Source: Atriophallophorus winterbourni (taxonomy: Eukaryota > Platyhelminthes > Trematoda > Plagiorchiida > Microphallidae). Taken from it: DNA of 64,000 bases. The stretch lies in contig JACCGJ010000688.1 of the NCBI GenBank assembly GCA_013407085.1, positions 107,110-171,109 of the forward strand. The letters are read 5' to 3'. A program made the translations under genes and the position numbers. Of this stretch, positions 26,720-39,161 are shown one piece after another. The first letter of the stretch is position 1. The number at the start of each line of letters is the position of its first letter. The notes beneath the pieces are model-generated. The model did no database searches. It saw nothing but the letters and a program-made list of their open reading frames with translations, and was not told where the DNA came from.

Positions 26720-29260
26720 GTATCAGTATCAGTATTAGTATCACAGGGCCATAGTCGATCGAGTCGGAACGAGTGCCCAGATACTTGCGGAGGTGTTCTT
26801 GAAAATACCCGCCACCACCAGGATTGCTTCGTAAGTAACAGGCGTGTGTAACTATGAATGGAAGATGGGAGAGGTCTCATCACCAAAATGTGAGAAAGTT
26901 ATTGCATGTTGCATGTCCAATCGAATGAGAAGACGATGGGCAGCAGTTTATTTCAAAAAATATCAAAAAATGAAAAAGAAAAGCTTTTTTGTGTTTCAAG
27001 ATGATTTTCCGAATATTTTTGTGGTTTTTGATCATAAATATGGGGGGATTTTTTATAAAGGGTAATGCCCCCGGAAGAGCACCTGTCACCGTTCGTCCAG
27101 CCCATGTTTAAAGTTGCCATGATTAGTTCTGCGGGAAGTGAGTTCCACGCGTTTACTACACGGAAGCTAAAAAAGTGCGTTCGGGATTCGAGCCTGGTGT
27201 GATTTTTAGTTAGCTTAGGACTATGCACTCGTCTACCAACCAAAGAGGAGAACCGAAAGAGGTCATCGAATTCCAGACAACTTAATCCTTTGACAACCTT
27301 AAATGTCTCTAAAGGATCCCTCATAAATGGCCTCCTCCTAAGCGAGAAAAGTCCTAATACTAATTGACGATTTTCATAATTGGTGTATGCTAACCCCTCG
27401 ATCATGTGAGTCGCCAGATTCTGTACCTTTTCTAGCTACACGATATCCTTCTGGTAATATGGCTTCCAAACCTGGATATAGTATTCTAAATGTGGCCTTA
27501 CTATTGCCTTGTAGAGGGGAAATAGCATCTCAGCTTTTCTGCAAGTGAGGGTTGAACGTAATCGAAAGAGGTCCCTCATAGTCCTTTAAGCCGCAGTAGC
27601 ACATTAGTCACCCCACTTAAAGTTTGCGGAGATTACGATTCCTAGGTCCTTAGTAGATTTCACCCTACGGAACTCCGTGTGGGTTGAATGCATAGAAACA
27701 ATCATGTTGTCCGCCAGTGTAGAGAGCAAGTGACTCTTCTCTAAGTTAAGATGAATGTTCCATTTAACCGCCCATGTCGTCAGAGCTTCTACGTCACTTA
27801 TCAGATCGGAGTTATCCGACCTATCGACAATTTTTACGTCGTCAACAAACATATAATAGGGTAAGCGCAGTTGGTTGGCTGGATCATTAATGAAGATGAG
27901 GAACAGCAACGGCCCCAAGACTGAGCCTTAGGAACCTCACTCTTTATATGCACACATGCGGAATAAGTATCATCTACTCTGAAAGTATAGGAACCGTCGC
28001 TAAGGAATGCTTGAATTCAGCCCAGAAGGTTTCCCGATACTCCTATGGCTGAGAGCTTGAGAAGCAAGTGCATGTGGTTCACTGAATCGAAAGCGTTACT
28101 AAAGTCGAGATAGAAGACTTCTACAGTTATACCATCATTCATCCTCTTAGTGACCTCGTTTAGAAAGCTTAACAAATTAGTCAAACATGACATAGCTTTT
28201 AGGAAGCTGTGTTGTGCGGCATTCAGAAGAGAATGTAAGGCCAGTACAGTGGGGGCGATCAGCGAGTACACGTTGGAGTGATGACGTAGAGTCGTTCGAG
28301 TTATAATCTCAGCGTTGCACGCCTTGAAAATGCAAGCGAAACAACTGAGTCTTTTCAGTGCTTGCAATGACGGCTGAGCCATCGTCTCTTTTCAAGGTAC
28401 GTAAAACTTTTCGTGTTGACCCTTTAGATTGAACGTAGCTGTAGTTACGTTTCTGGTGAGTATAAGTCTATTGAGCAAGTCTCAATTCGAAAGAGATCTT
28501 GGCTGCATGTATCTTGGAAACAGCTATATTTCGCGCTTCTTTGTAACGGGCCCAAGTCCTACATGATGGAGTAAGCTTATAACGCCTCCATTTTGCGTCA
28601 CGGTGACGTACGCTACGGGAGACTGTGGCTGACCACCATTGAGGTTTACCATTTTTGCGAACGGGTACGAGAGGCTGCTTCGCGTTTTTTGAAGGCTGAA
28701 TTTCATCAACAGATACAGCATTCGTTTTTAAAACAGATGACAACTCCTGGCAACCAGTTTCATCTCCGTGGTCTGTGTCACTACAACTAAACCACGATTC
28801 ATACTCTGAAGGACGTAGCACGACAGTGGCGCTCTTCAATTTTGAAGTATATTCTCCTGTGTTAGCGTTATCGTCACACTGTTGTCATTTACTATGTTTC
28901 GCCTCAGGAGCGAATATGATGAGCTGCGATTGACAGCTAACTTCGACTTTCTAGCTCTAATTATGCAAGAAGTTTTCATGTGTGGCAGGGTGGCAGGTTG
29001 CACGATGCATTTGCCATCAACTCGGTTAAGTTTCTCTGCTTTCGAAAGGAAGTAGTCGCGGTTACACTGATTTGTGAATTCAACTACAATTCGCCGTGGC
29101 GATCTGATATATGCGTCGTTTGGGCTAATCTTCCATTTGCCGAACCGGTGAACTCGCTCAAGCGGAGTAATCGAGCGCATGCCTGATGCACGGAGTAGGT
29201 CGATAACGTTTTTACGATCAGTTTCCTTACGAGCCTTTGATTCTCGCGTACATTTTTATA
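26720..29260 (-). mobile_element. CR1-like LINE, near full length, many disruptions (copy A1)
   Basis: On the minus strand an ORF1 remnant (29180-28836, with FGKWKISPNDAYIRSPRRIV) is followed by an ORF2 linker (28839-28468, KNGKPQWWSATVSRS). RT palm follows (28382-28017, EVFYLDFSNAFDSVNH), then the catalytic box FVDDVK (27918-27604, after MGPLLFLIFIN) and the C-terminal part (27405-27080, FFSFRVVNAWNSLPAEL). A 3' UTR follows, containing the GGTGATGAGACCTCTCCCAT block shared with 41340, and ending in ATACTGATACTGATAC repeats. The endonuclease is missing. It is inverted relative to the close relative at 34440-36470. Confidence 0.85.
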
Positions 29261-29264
29261 AATT

Positions 29265-30140
29265 TATCAAGTGAGAATTTTCTGGTCAATCAATTTATGA
29301 AACATATGAAGAAGTTAATGAATATTTGAAAATGAAACGCAACAAAGATTTCGAATTATTTGATAAATCAAATATAATGTCAAACATCCAGCACGGGAAG
29401 GATTAAATTATCTCGCAAAATTGGGCGTCGTATTATGGCTAAACCTTTTTCGTAATAAAATCAAGTATGGGAAGGCTCGAAAATTTTCTCTCAGTTGTTT
29501 TCGAGTTTGCTTTACCAAGAAACACAATGTCTACTTTCATAATTTTCAGCAGCAGCATTGCACCAACCTGAACACATCGTTTCGAAAATGTACACATACA
29601 ACTTGTGCGGCCGTTAGGTTTTCTGGTTTGGCATGAGAAGTGTCGCTACAATTTGCAATGTAGAACGGAGACCATGCCTGCAATGCGTGATACAATTTAT
29701 TTAGGCAGTTTAATCAAATTATATGTAGACATTGACCAATATACAGTTCAGGACGTGTCTTACCCACAAGCTACTGCATAGCAGGTGATAGCTGAGTGAC
29801 ATATATGAATGCAGCAATAGCTTCGCTGAAACCTGTGTGCCTGATGGAAATGCATGCATATGAGGATTTTGGGTTCAGAGCTATTATAAAACGATAGATT
29901 TCTTGGTCCTTAATTTCCATTCTACATATACATAACAAACACACTGTCATACCTATCCAGCGTGTGTAAGACTGTCACATGCTCTCTCGACCAGGTTTGG
30001 AAAGAACTTCAACATCAAATACTTAGATAATCCCTGATAATTTTAAGCAACGGCAAATGATTTTTAACTAGACATCATTCAGTTTCTGTCCACGGACATT
30101 TTGATTTTTTAAATTTCACTGCGCCACATTAAATAAATTA
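29265..30140. other. No feature recognised
   Basis: AT-rich sequence. A 71-codon plus frame at 29421-29636 shows no motif. Confidence 0.3.
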
Positions 30141-30235
30141 AATACTTACGCGATATTTACTTTCATATATACGCTGGATATGACATCTTCAAAATTTAAA
30201 ATTAAAACTAAATAGAGTTGAAATGAAGGAATTTG

Positions 30236-30560
30236 AACGCACTTGCTGTATAAATACGTTTGCGAAAAAGATATGAATGCTATTAACATTGACCCTGCAT
30301 GTTGGGATGACATTCCTCATTACCGTACACATTTTATTCGCTGCGCATAGCGTAATGTTGAAACTGGGAAAGAGCATATTTTGCTGTTGGCAGTTGACCG
30401 TAAATAACGCTTTCAGCGTGCAACTGATACCGATCGACCGATTACTACCGAAAGCTGTCAGCACATGCGAAGTGATTGTTCCTCCCGAATCGGACTTACC
30501 ATTCGTTCGGCAAGCTGGCTTGCATGAGAAGTTCATGCGCTAAACACAATGGATATCCGT
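30236..30560 (+). pseudogene. Decayed zinc-finger-tailed LINE 3' end
   Basis: The plus strand follows the family across frame changes: TACGTTTGCGAAAAAGATATG corresponds to YKDVCKRDM, with GACCCTGCATGTTGGGATGA and TTGTTCCTCCCGAATCGGAC further on. It ends near 30575 without the clean terminus. Confidence 0.65.
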
Positions 30561-30690
30561 TGTAGGATATATGTTGGTCACGATCTCCTATGAATAATGA
30601 AATGCGAAATATAATAAAATGCGACAATATTGTATTTCTGTGATCTTTTTATTGTTCATAACAGATTTACTATTTCGCTTTGTAGGCCTC

Positions 30691-30927
30691 TCACCATGGT
30701 GGTGAAGAGAATATCTTTAATTGTGTTCCAGAGTCTCCGACTCCTAAGCCAACTCTGATACTGGCCCGTACTTCATCCCATAAGACTGATTCTTTAACAT
30801 GAACCGAAAGCCTTACTGGCGAACAGTTTTCGTTTCCATTCCTCGACAGTTCTCTGACTTTCCTGGATCGTACAACTTGTCCAAACCTCATGCAATTTAA
30901 ACCAAAATCTCTCCTCATCCCCTCCAT
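30691..30927 (-). pseudogene. Possible LINE ORF1-like fragment
   Basis: The minus frame reads DFGLNCMRFGQVVRSRKVRE, then PVRLSVHVKESVLWDEVRAS. It resembles the RNA-binding part of CR1-like ORF1 proteins, where a gene number/basic pair is followed by (R)P(R)xLxVxxxS. The resemblance is weak. Confidence 0.35.
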
Positions 30928-30929
30928 TT

Positions 30930-32780
30930 TCTAAATTTCTTTTTCAATTTAACTTCCGTGTTTTTATGCAGTTTCCTTCAATCACACCCACCAAAATTCC
31001 GAAGAAGTCAATTTATATATTTATAAAAGAATTTTCTTTATTTTGTAAGTTTATTTTTACTGTGACAATTATATTATCACGCGCACCGTTTCCTCCATAT
31101 TTTTTCTTTTCTTTTTCAATCTTTGCTCCAGAATAAATCGCATCCTCCCAATTTGCATATTTCGATGCAATCTAGATGAAACTTTATTACTGTGATATTG
31201 GTCGAAAAAAATTACTTTCTTGTAAATCTACCATCCTTTATTAAACGGAAATATGTTCAGAAATTCCGCTTGATAAGGTCAGTTTTACAAATCATTTATT
31301 TTGCACACATTGATAACCTGATCATGTTTTGCATACATTGGTTTACCAAGAATATACTATTAGCATTATTATATGCGTCTACAGAATCAATACGAATGAG
31401 CACCGTACTTATTCTTTCGAATATTCTGTGTTGCGTTACCAGTGACTGTTGTGTGAGGCACATTCACCAATGACAGCTGCATTTCAGTCGTCTGGTTACA
31501 TATAATAATTCTTTATTCATTCTATCACATTGTATTTCTCTTGTTACATTCAATGACCACATTGCACACATCTTGTCAACAATTTTCTATCATCAATGTA
31601 TCCACCTCTAAATCTGGGTTACAAATCACGCTAAAATCAGTGGAGATATTCTGACCTACTTAACACTTAATGTAGCATTCCTCACTTTGGATTTATGTAC
31701 GTCATTCTCTGATGGACTACAGTATACAGGCCTTATCCAATGTAATATACATTGACATTCAACATTGAGTTTCTGCTCATAACTTTCCGTTTCACATATG
31801 TTCTGATTTTCTCAACGTTTGATTAAAACAACTCATCGATAGATAAAAGGCTACAACTGTCGCTTCTAATCTATTCATTAAATCATAACAAATTGCAAAA
31901 TTTTTCATTTAAATATGTCAACTAAAGAAGATTTTGCTTCGTTAAGACTGTAAGTGTTATGTAGCTTTGAAATTCTTCTTTTTCCTTTCTACTTTCTACT
32001 TTTATAAAATACTGATTTTTGTGAATTGAATTTGGTTTTGTTTATTATTTCTTTATAATTAAGATGGAAAACCTTACTTTTTGTAATTGTCTTATTGGAA
32101 ATCTTCTTTTCACATATTTGGTGAACCTTTTGTTTTAATTCAATGTTTATGCCATTGTCGGTCATTGTTGTTGAATTTGGTTGCCATTATGGGCACTTGG
32201 ATTTTAACACCAATTTGGGTGTTTAGTATGTGATAGACATGTTGACGGTAATTTTATCCCTTGGCATTTATAATTTGGCAGTCTATCTTGTCAGCATTGG
32301 CTGAATTTATTGTTGTCATTTGGTACCTTTGAGCATTTTTGGCTCACATCATTTGTACAACCCGGTACAGTTGTAAACCGTAGTAAACTCGAATCGTTGT
32401 TTTGAATTGTCGAAATAAGAAACGGGTGGAATACACTTTAAACAACGACTTCAGTCGATACAGTTCTCAACTCGGTTTGTTCCATTTTGAGAAACAGACA
32501 ATTGAATTGCTCAATTGGAGACGGTCAATTTGGATCGCCTGCCTATTTGAACAAGGATCAACTTGGATCTCCGTGCCGCTATTCTCTTCTGTTTCCATCT
32601 CGTATTTGTCGCGGAGAAAATACTATTTGGTTCGTTGCAATCGAAGCAGTATTCAACTTGGTTGACCCACGGCTCAACTTCGTCCTCAGAATTGCGTCTC
32701 AGAGTGAATCTGTGCGGATTCGAACATTGAAGCTCGATTCTTTTCAAGATTTTTGTTGAATACCAGGTCACGTTAATTTT
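30930..32780. other. T-rich stretch upstream of gag-like ORF
   Basis: No coding frame is convincing. The stretch could include the 5' LTR and leader of the element at 32812, but no second copy of the downstream LTR-like block is visible. Confidence 0.3.
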
Positions 32781-32811
32781 ATTTGTGTTTTTAAATCATT
32801 ATTGTACATCC

Positions 32812-33714
32812 ATGATGCCTGAACGTTTAGCAAGGTTAGTGGGTGTTTCGGTTAAGTCACTAAAAGATGGTCACAATGGTGCGGACGATATTGTCTCTCC
32901 ATCAGTTTGTGGACATGGACTCGACTGTAACTGTGCACATTCTAAAACGAAACTTGAATTGGGAAAGTATTTAGCGATTGCTCATGCAACAATCTCTAAA
33001 TTAACTCATGGCACCTGTCATAGACGAACATCAGACCTAGCTTGTCTTGTGGCCCACTCAGTTTTAAATGAGTTATTTGTAGAGGCCCCACGATTGATTG
33101 GCTTCGCGATTCTCGCGTTGTCAATGCATAAATATCAAGTTGCCCTCACTCTATTGGAGTGCCAGGCGATTTTGAACGCAAGTACCACTTTGGAGTATAT
33201 TGTGCATAATTTACCGGCTGCGTTCCAGCAACAGTGTGCTGATTTGATGGACGCTATATCCTGCGAAGGATTAGACGTTACGTTTCAGCAACTCACAAAA
33301 TTTGTGTTACATCGAGCGCGTATTGATTGGAGCAGATTTGGTCATGTATGCAGAGGTTGCATAAGTGATTCCATAGCAAGGCCTGTTAGCCTCGTTGATT
33401 GTAAAGAAATGGTTTCTATTGATGTAAAGTTGAAGGATGTTGACGTTTGTGTTGTCGGTTTTTCTCGGGAAGCTGAGTTACCTGACACTAAATTAGCACA
33501 GTCGGATATTGTGACTGAATTTCCCGACAATAAGTCGGATCAGATTGAGAGCACACCTGGCTCACCTGACACCAAATCAGCCCAAATGAAAAGTAGGCCT
33601 TGTTCACATGACACTGAATCAGCCATAATTGGGGCGACAGATGGTCAGCATGACAATCCGTATGATTGGCGTAAGCCGTTCGGTTGTATACCTGATGAAC
33701 CGTTTATGTTTTGA
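32812..33714 (+). CDS. Gag-like ORF, probably LTR retrotransposon (BEL/Pao-type?)
   Basis: An uninterrupted frame of 300 codons from the first ATG (a second ATG follows immediately) to TGA. The middle portion has the pattern LECQAILNAS, then YIVHNLPAAFQQQCADLMDA, then TFQQLTKFVLHRARI and a final FG. This resembles BEL/Pao Gag, where a LP-containing helix is followed by a TFxxLxxF helix. A Cys/His cluster CGHGLDCNCAH is near the N-terminus. The C-terminal third carries three imperfect repeats of (S/P)DTK(S/L)AQ. No pol follows; about 170 bp downstream there is an LTR-like promoter and polyadenylation arrangement. Assignment to BEL/Pao is inference. A single-copy gene cannot be excluded. Confidence 0.5.
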   Translation: MMPERLARLVGVSVKSLKDGHNGADDIVSPSVCGHGLDCNCAHSKTKLELGKYLAIAHATISKLTHGTCHRRTSDLACLVAHSVLNELFVEAPRLIGFAILALSMHKYQVALTLLECQAILNASTTLEYIVHNLPAAFQQQCADLMDAISCEGLDVTFQQLTKFVLHRARIDWSRFGHVCRGCISDSIARPVSLVDCKEMVSIDVKLKDVDVCVVGFSREAELPDTKLAQSDIVTEFPDNKSDQIESTPGSPDTKSAQMKSRPCSHDTESAIIGATDGQHDNPYDWRKPFGCIPDEPFMF

Positions 33715-33719
33715 AACCC

Positions 33720-34135
33720 GGATACAATAATATTTTGTAGATTAGACTTGTTTAGATGGCGCGAAATTTTGCTGTTTTAGGATGCAATACACAAGGCTCG
33801 TTCGGGCGGAATATCATGCATAAGCTTATTGTGGGGGACGGTGGCAAAACCGAAGGACGTGGTGGGTCTTGGTCTAGCAAACGTTTTCCCTATAAAAAGC
33901 CACGTATCAAGTGATGGTGATGCGACGTGGCGTGTGTGACTCGCCACTAAATAAAGTCACTTGCTTTATTCTGTTGTCCTTTTGGCACCATAACATTCGC
34001 TCCTTCCACAGCGTTGTCCGCTCCAACCAATATAGTGTGCGTTTCTCGTCGACCATTTTGCTAAACTTCTGGAAAAACTGCAGACTCAATGCGTTAACTA
34101 TTCTGTGTATATTGCTGTAAGCTTGTAGCATTTTT
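33720..34135 (+). repeat. LTR-like regulatory block
   Basis: CCCTATAAAAAGCC (TATA box, about 33888) is followed about 60 bp later by AATAAA (33948) and a GT/T-rich tract. This spacing resembles the U3-R of a retroviral-type LTR directly after the gag-like ORF. No duplicate upstream copy was found, so the borders are uncertain. Confidence 0.3.
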
Positions 34136-34439
34136 CACAATGGTTTATGGACTATTGACAAATATATAAAAATATCGCCTGTAAGTATGCAGATATAAAA
34201 TTCAATATATATAAAATACAAACCCTGTTGAAGGGCGGTTCAAATTCTGAAATCCAACCAATACGTTGCATTAATAGAAGATTTCCGGTCAGATCGACTA
34301 TGGAATTTTGTTTCCACGCTGCTCAAATTGTCAAAATTCATTAATTTCGTGAGTTCATCGCTTAAAATATGCAAAATTATTCGAAATTCTCCACATTGCC
34401 TCTACTCTAGCTGCAACGAAAAGGTTTCCAAAGGTATAG

Positions 34440-36470
34440 AGTGCGACTTGTGAATGCGTTGGGCTCATCCCAAATGCTCTGGAACGTCGTCAGCTCAATT
34501 TATGGTTTATGCGGCCTATCGATGGCTCACATGGCTATACGCTGACTGCATGATGTACTTAGGAACTTTGGTTGAGGAGCATAAGCGTCCTGAGGAACGT
34601 GAGCGTTATCTTACACGTTCGTCCCCGAAGCCCAAAACCTTTGCCAAAGTAGCTAGGTCTGTTGCCCCGTCTACCTCCAGCCAGCATACTACTCCCTTGA
34701 AACCACAGAAGGCGAAACCATCGCCGTCCTCCTGTCATCTAAATTATCCCTGGAAGCAAGTTAAAGCAAATCGAGGTGTTCACACTAGAGAAAGGGTGTC
34801 CGCACACTTACTCGGGAAGTCCACAATTTGGGAAAAGTGGTTGCTGAGCTGCAAGCTAGAAAGCAAGGTAGGTCAACATGGTCCAAAAACGTCTTAATCT
34901 TGACGCAGGTTGAGCCTTCCAGAGGCTCGTAAGATTAGTAACCGTAGAAACGTTATCAACCTACTCCATGCATCAGGCATGCGCCCGAATAGCCGATGTA
35001 GTGCCTATCCATAAGGGATGAGCTACTTCAGCGGTAAACAATTACCGCCCGGTTAGCCCCATTGGTGTACTATTTAAGGTTATGGAAAGGTTCATCCGAG
35101 ATAAAAAAATTTGGATACCTAACCAAACACTCCTTTCTGAATGCCGCACAACAAGGCTTCCTAAAATGTAGGTCATGTTTGACTAATGTGTTGAGCTTTC
35201 TAAACGAGGTCACTAAGAGAATGGATCATGATATAGCTGTATAAGTCTTCCATATCGACTTAAGTACCGCTTTTGATTCAGTAAAACACAGGCGCTTGCT
35301 TCTCAAGCTCTCAGCCATAGGAGTATCAGGAAACCTTATGCGCTGGATTCGAGCATTCCTTAGCGACCGTTCCTTTACTGTCAGGGTAGATGATACATAA
35401 TCCGCATGTGCGCATATAAAGAGTGGGTTTCCCAAGGCTCAGTCCTGGGGCCGTTGCTGTTCCTCATCTTCATTATTGATATTGCAAAACAACTGCGCTC
35501 ACACTGATATACTTTTGCTGACGATGTAAAAATTGTCGATAGGTCGGATAACTCCGATCTCATAAGTGACGTAGAAGCTGTGACGACATGGGCGGTTAAA
35601 TGGGACATTCATCTTAACTTAGAGAAGAGTCACATGCTCTCTACACTGGCGGACAACATGATTGTTTCTACGCATTCAACCCACACGGAGTTCCGTAGGG
35701 TAAAATCTACTGAGGACCTAGGAATCGTAATCTCCGCAAACTTTAAGTGGGGTGACTAATGTGCTACTGCGGCTTAAAGGACTATGAGGGACCTCTTTCG
35801 ATTACGTTCAACCCTCACTTGCAGAAAAGCTGAGATGCTATTTCCCCTCTACAAGGCAATAGTAAGGCCACATTTAGAATACTATATCCAGGCTTGGAAG
35901 CCATATTACCAGAAGGATATCGTGTAGCTAGAAAAGGTACAGAATCTGGTGACTCACATGATCGAGGGGTTAGCATACACCAAATTTGATAATCTACTTT
36001 TAGCATTGAGACTTTTTTTAGCTTAGGAGGAGGTAACTTACGGGGTATCATATAGAGACGTTCAAGGATGTCAAAGGATTGTTTTTCTCGAATTGGATGA
36101 CTTATTTCGGTTCTCTCCTTTGGTTGGTAGACGAAAGCACAGTCTTAAGCCAAGTATACAGCACACCAGACTGGAATGCAAAATGCACTTCTTTAGCTTC
36201 CGTGTAGTGAACGCGTGGAACTCGCTTCCCGCAGAACTAATCTCGGTAACTTCAGTAAATGCGTTCAAAAATATGCTGGACGAACGGTGACAGGTGCTCT
36301 TTCAGGAGCATTACTGTTAAGATTAAATCCATCAGTATTTCTTGTCAAAAATATTTGGAATAACCTTTTGAAATACGAAAAGCGTTTCTTTTCCATTTTT
36401 CTTGAAATAGACTGCTGTCTTTTCATTCGATTGGACAACTTGGTTGTATTTTCCAGGCTCCGATAAAATA
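34440..36470 (+). mobile_element. CR1-like LINE, deleted and disrupted (copy A2)
   Basis: An ORF1 remnant with PHD-finger start (RWAHPKCSGTSS, 34460) runs to 34897. ORF2 RT follows with frame changes (FLNAAQQGFLKCRSCLTN near 35140, FHIDLSTAFDSVKH near 35250, then a decayed catalytic box at about 35510 reading FADDVK) and the C-terminal part to 36290 (FFSFRVVNAWNSLPAEL). The 3' UTR matches the minus-strand copy A1. The endonuclease and linker are deleted. Confidence 0.85.
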
Positions 36471-36624
36471 TTATTACGAATTTTCACTATTCCTTGAATT
36501 TGCAGTAAAATAGAATCACTATTTTGCTATATTATCCCTATTTTTGCGGACTAATTACGCTAGTGATAAAATCAGCTTGTATTTTTGATAAATTTTCATT
36601 ATTCATACTATTATCTGTCAGATA

Positions 36625-37809
36625 TGAGTATTAGAAATTCCTGCCTCAATGTCAAATGTGGCAAAATGGTGGCTATGATAATTGAGTGCACAGCTTGCAA
36701 GCGTTGGGCTCATCCTAGCTGCTCAGGTACACATAAATCTCACTATGGGATTTATTCGAAGTACCGCTGGTTGAAGTGGTACTGTAGCGGCTGTCATCAG
36801 GCTGCCACAAACGCCGCTTGTTTAAAGCCAAGGAATAGTCGAACGTTGCCTTGCTCGTCAGATTCTGTACCCGCCCCAACGTTTGCATCTATTGTGAGGG
36901 CTAATATAAGTTCTGATACAATGGCTGGCACGGGCATAGCTGACAAATCTAGCCAGCTACGACGTCTTATCAAGCAGGCTACCTCTTCTAAGGCGGTCAA
37001 ATCTAAAAAGCGTGCTACCAAGAACGCCAAAAACTGCATCCACACAAGACGCAGACATAAATGGCCAGTTATCTCGTTCTCTAATGCGAACTTCTACTAG
37101 CAGGGTGGTTACTGTCGCCGAGATTCCGAAGAGGCGTAGGAAGACAAATAAAGCTACTACCCAACGGAAGCAACATGAAAATGTTGCTGGAACTAGAACA
37201 CGAAATTTTCTGGTTTTTAATCGAGCAGAGCCATTTATTGAGGAATCGAAGTCTAGAAAAGATTTAGATCGCAGATATATCAGCGATCTTATCCGGATGG
37301 TAGGTCTGAGGCCTTCTACTCCTACAATGCGAACTCACCGTGTTGAAAAATGGAGGATGGATAATCGCCCTAGACCAATCCTGGTAGAATTCAAATACCA
37401 GGCAGATCGGGACGCTTTACTATCTAGGGCTGACCACATCGCCGAAACAACTCTAAACAAACTGCAGGTTAAGCTGGACAACCCTCCCTCCCAGATAAGA
37501 CAATACTCTTCCGCTTCAAATATGAGGAATCAGATTGTAAAGACCTTTAATAACGACAAGCAGGTTTTCATGGAGCTAATAGTTTCTCGTTACGAAGTAA
37601 AGTCCAATGGAAGGCGCCGATCATCCGAAAAGGATGGGGCTTCATCAGCTGCAGGAATCTTGGAATCGTCCGAGGATGAGGTCTGTGGTCGTAGTATTAT
37701 CCCTGTAATTCCACAGCTCGTGGTTAGCAACCTGCAGTGTACAGCTGGTGTTCAGGCCGCACCAGGTGACTCGGCTATCGCAAGCAGCACGCCAAAAAAC
37801 GTGCCCTGA
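36625..37809 (+). pseudogene. CR1-like ORF1 with PHD-type zinc finger, one frameshift
   Basis: The first frame opens MSIRNSCLNVKCGKM and continues with CTACKRWAHPSCSG and WYCSGC, the Cys4-His-Cys3 spacing of a PHD finger as known in CR1-like ORF1. Near 37015 the frame shifts to the one ending at 37809. That part contains a basic segment IPKRRRKTNKA and an RNA-binding-like region with HRVEKWRMDNRPRPILVEFK. It probably binds element RNA. Confidence 0.75.
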
Positions 37810-38414
37810 TAATTTTGAATAATGGCATCCCTGGATATTGAAAAATAAATGAACCTTCATACCGTTCGAAACAACATTCTCTCGCTTCAGAGTTTTTTCT
37901 CCACAGCAAAATTCTCAGTCCGCACCAAAATGTAACTGGCCCCCAGACCTCAAACTAGTGGAATAAATCACCTTCGCCTAGCGAACAAGAAAACGTTTCA
38001 TGTTCAGGAAAGATCAATCTATTTACAACAATCGAAATGAAAAAGTTTGGAACATCAACAATAGAGATTATTCGCGCATCTTCGATGGACCTTATCCGTT
38101 GATCATCAGTGTTGCCGAAAACATTCTACACCTCTTCTTGCAATAGCTGTGTTTTCGTACTATATCAGATCACGTACCGATTACCTGGAAACAACTTTAA
38201 ATACCGTTACCTTTATATTTATTGAACGTTAAATTCCGCTGAAACAAATAACCTTGAACAAATTGTTTTTGCAAATGTACATAATATAATCTGATTGTAC
38301 AAAGCTTTTTGAAATTATTGATCATGTTTAACATGCCTTGGATTCCCAAGAATACAATTTATTTATTTATTTATTTATTTAATTGGGATTAGATTACGTG
38401 ACACTGCCGCCACA

Positions 38415-39161
38415 GTGCTACTCGGGAATGCATGTAGCATCCGAAACAAATGGTCTGAACTCTCCATCCTTGCACATGAGTTGAGACCGCATGTAATTGC
38501 ACTGACAGAAACCTGGCTCTCCGCATCTAATGACATTCTCGATATAGTTGGTAACAGCTATTCCGTGATCAGGTGTGATAGACCGGGTGCATTACAAGGT
38601 GGCGGTGTTGCTATTCTTCTCAGGTTAGGCCTCCGTACCTTAGATTTAAACGTTAGGCTTGGCACGCGCAATGTGCAACTAAGCTCCTGTCTTATTCACT
38701 CCTATGAGAAATCTACGGTAATAGCGTGCGTTTATATGAGTCCCCATTCAGGCGTACAGGATAAGTATAACTTGCTTGGGAATTAGAGTTCACTACGTGC
38801 GCTTGGGTCTCAGGTTCTTATGGTGGGTTCTCGGCCTAACCAGAGCTGCCAAGCTGATAAGATGTCTGAGGACTTCATAGAATGGACCCACAGACATGCT
38901 ATGAGCCAACATGTAACTGAGCCTACAAGGTTCCGGCATAGCTGTGAACCTTCGGTCCTGGATCTTGTTATATCTTCGAATGAGCAAATGGTTCAACAGG
39001 TGCAATATGTTTTCCCACCAGGGAAAAGTGATCACATCATGATTAGCTTCCAGCTACTTCTCAGGTATGACAAACCACCTCCAAAACTAAAGCGCAACTT
39101 CAATAGGGTAGACTGGAGTGTTGTCTCAGAGGAAGCAGATCTTGTCACAATCTTCTGGTAA
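38415..39161 (+). pseudogene. CR1-like ORF2 apurinic-type endonuclease domain
   Basis: Endonuclease blocks are LLGNACSIRNKWSEL (N), ALTETWL (ET catalytic), GGGVAILLR, then after a stop at 38784 FRHSCEPSVLDLVIS and the catalytic SDH in GKSDHIMIS. The D of the GDFN block lies in the disrupted stretch near 38790-38830. A further stop at 39159 ends the frame. Confidence 0.8.
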
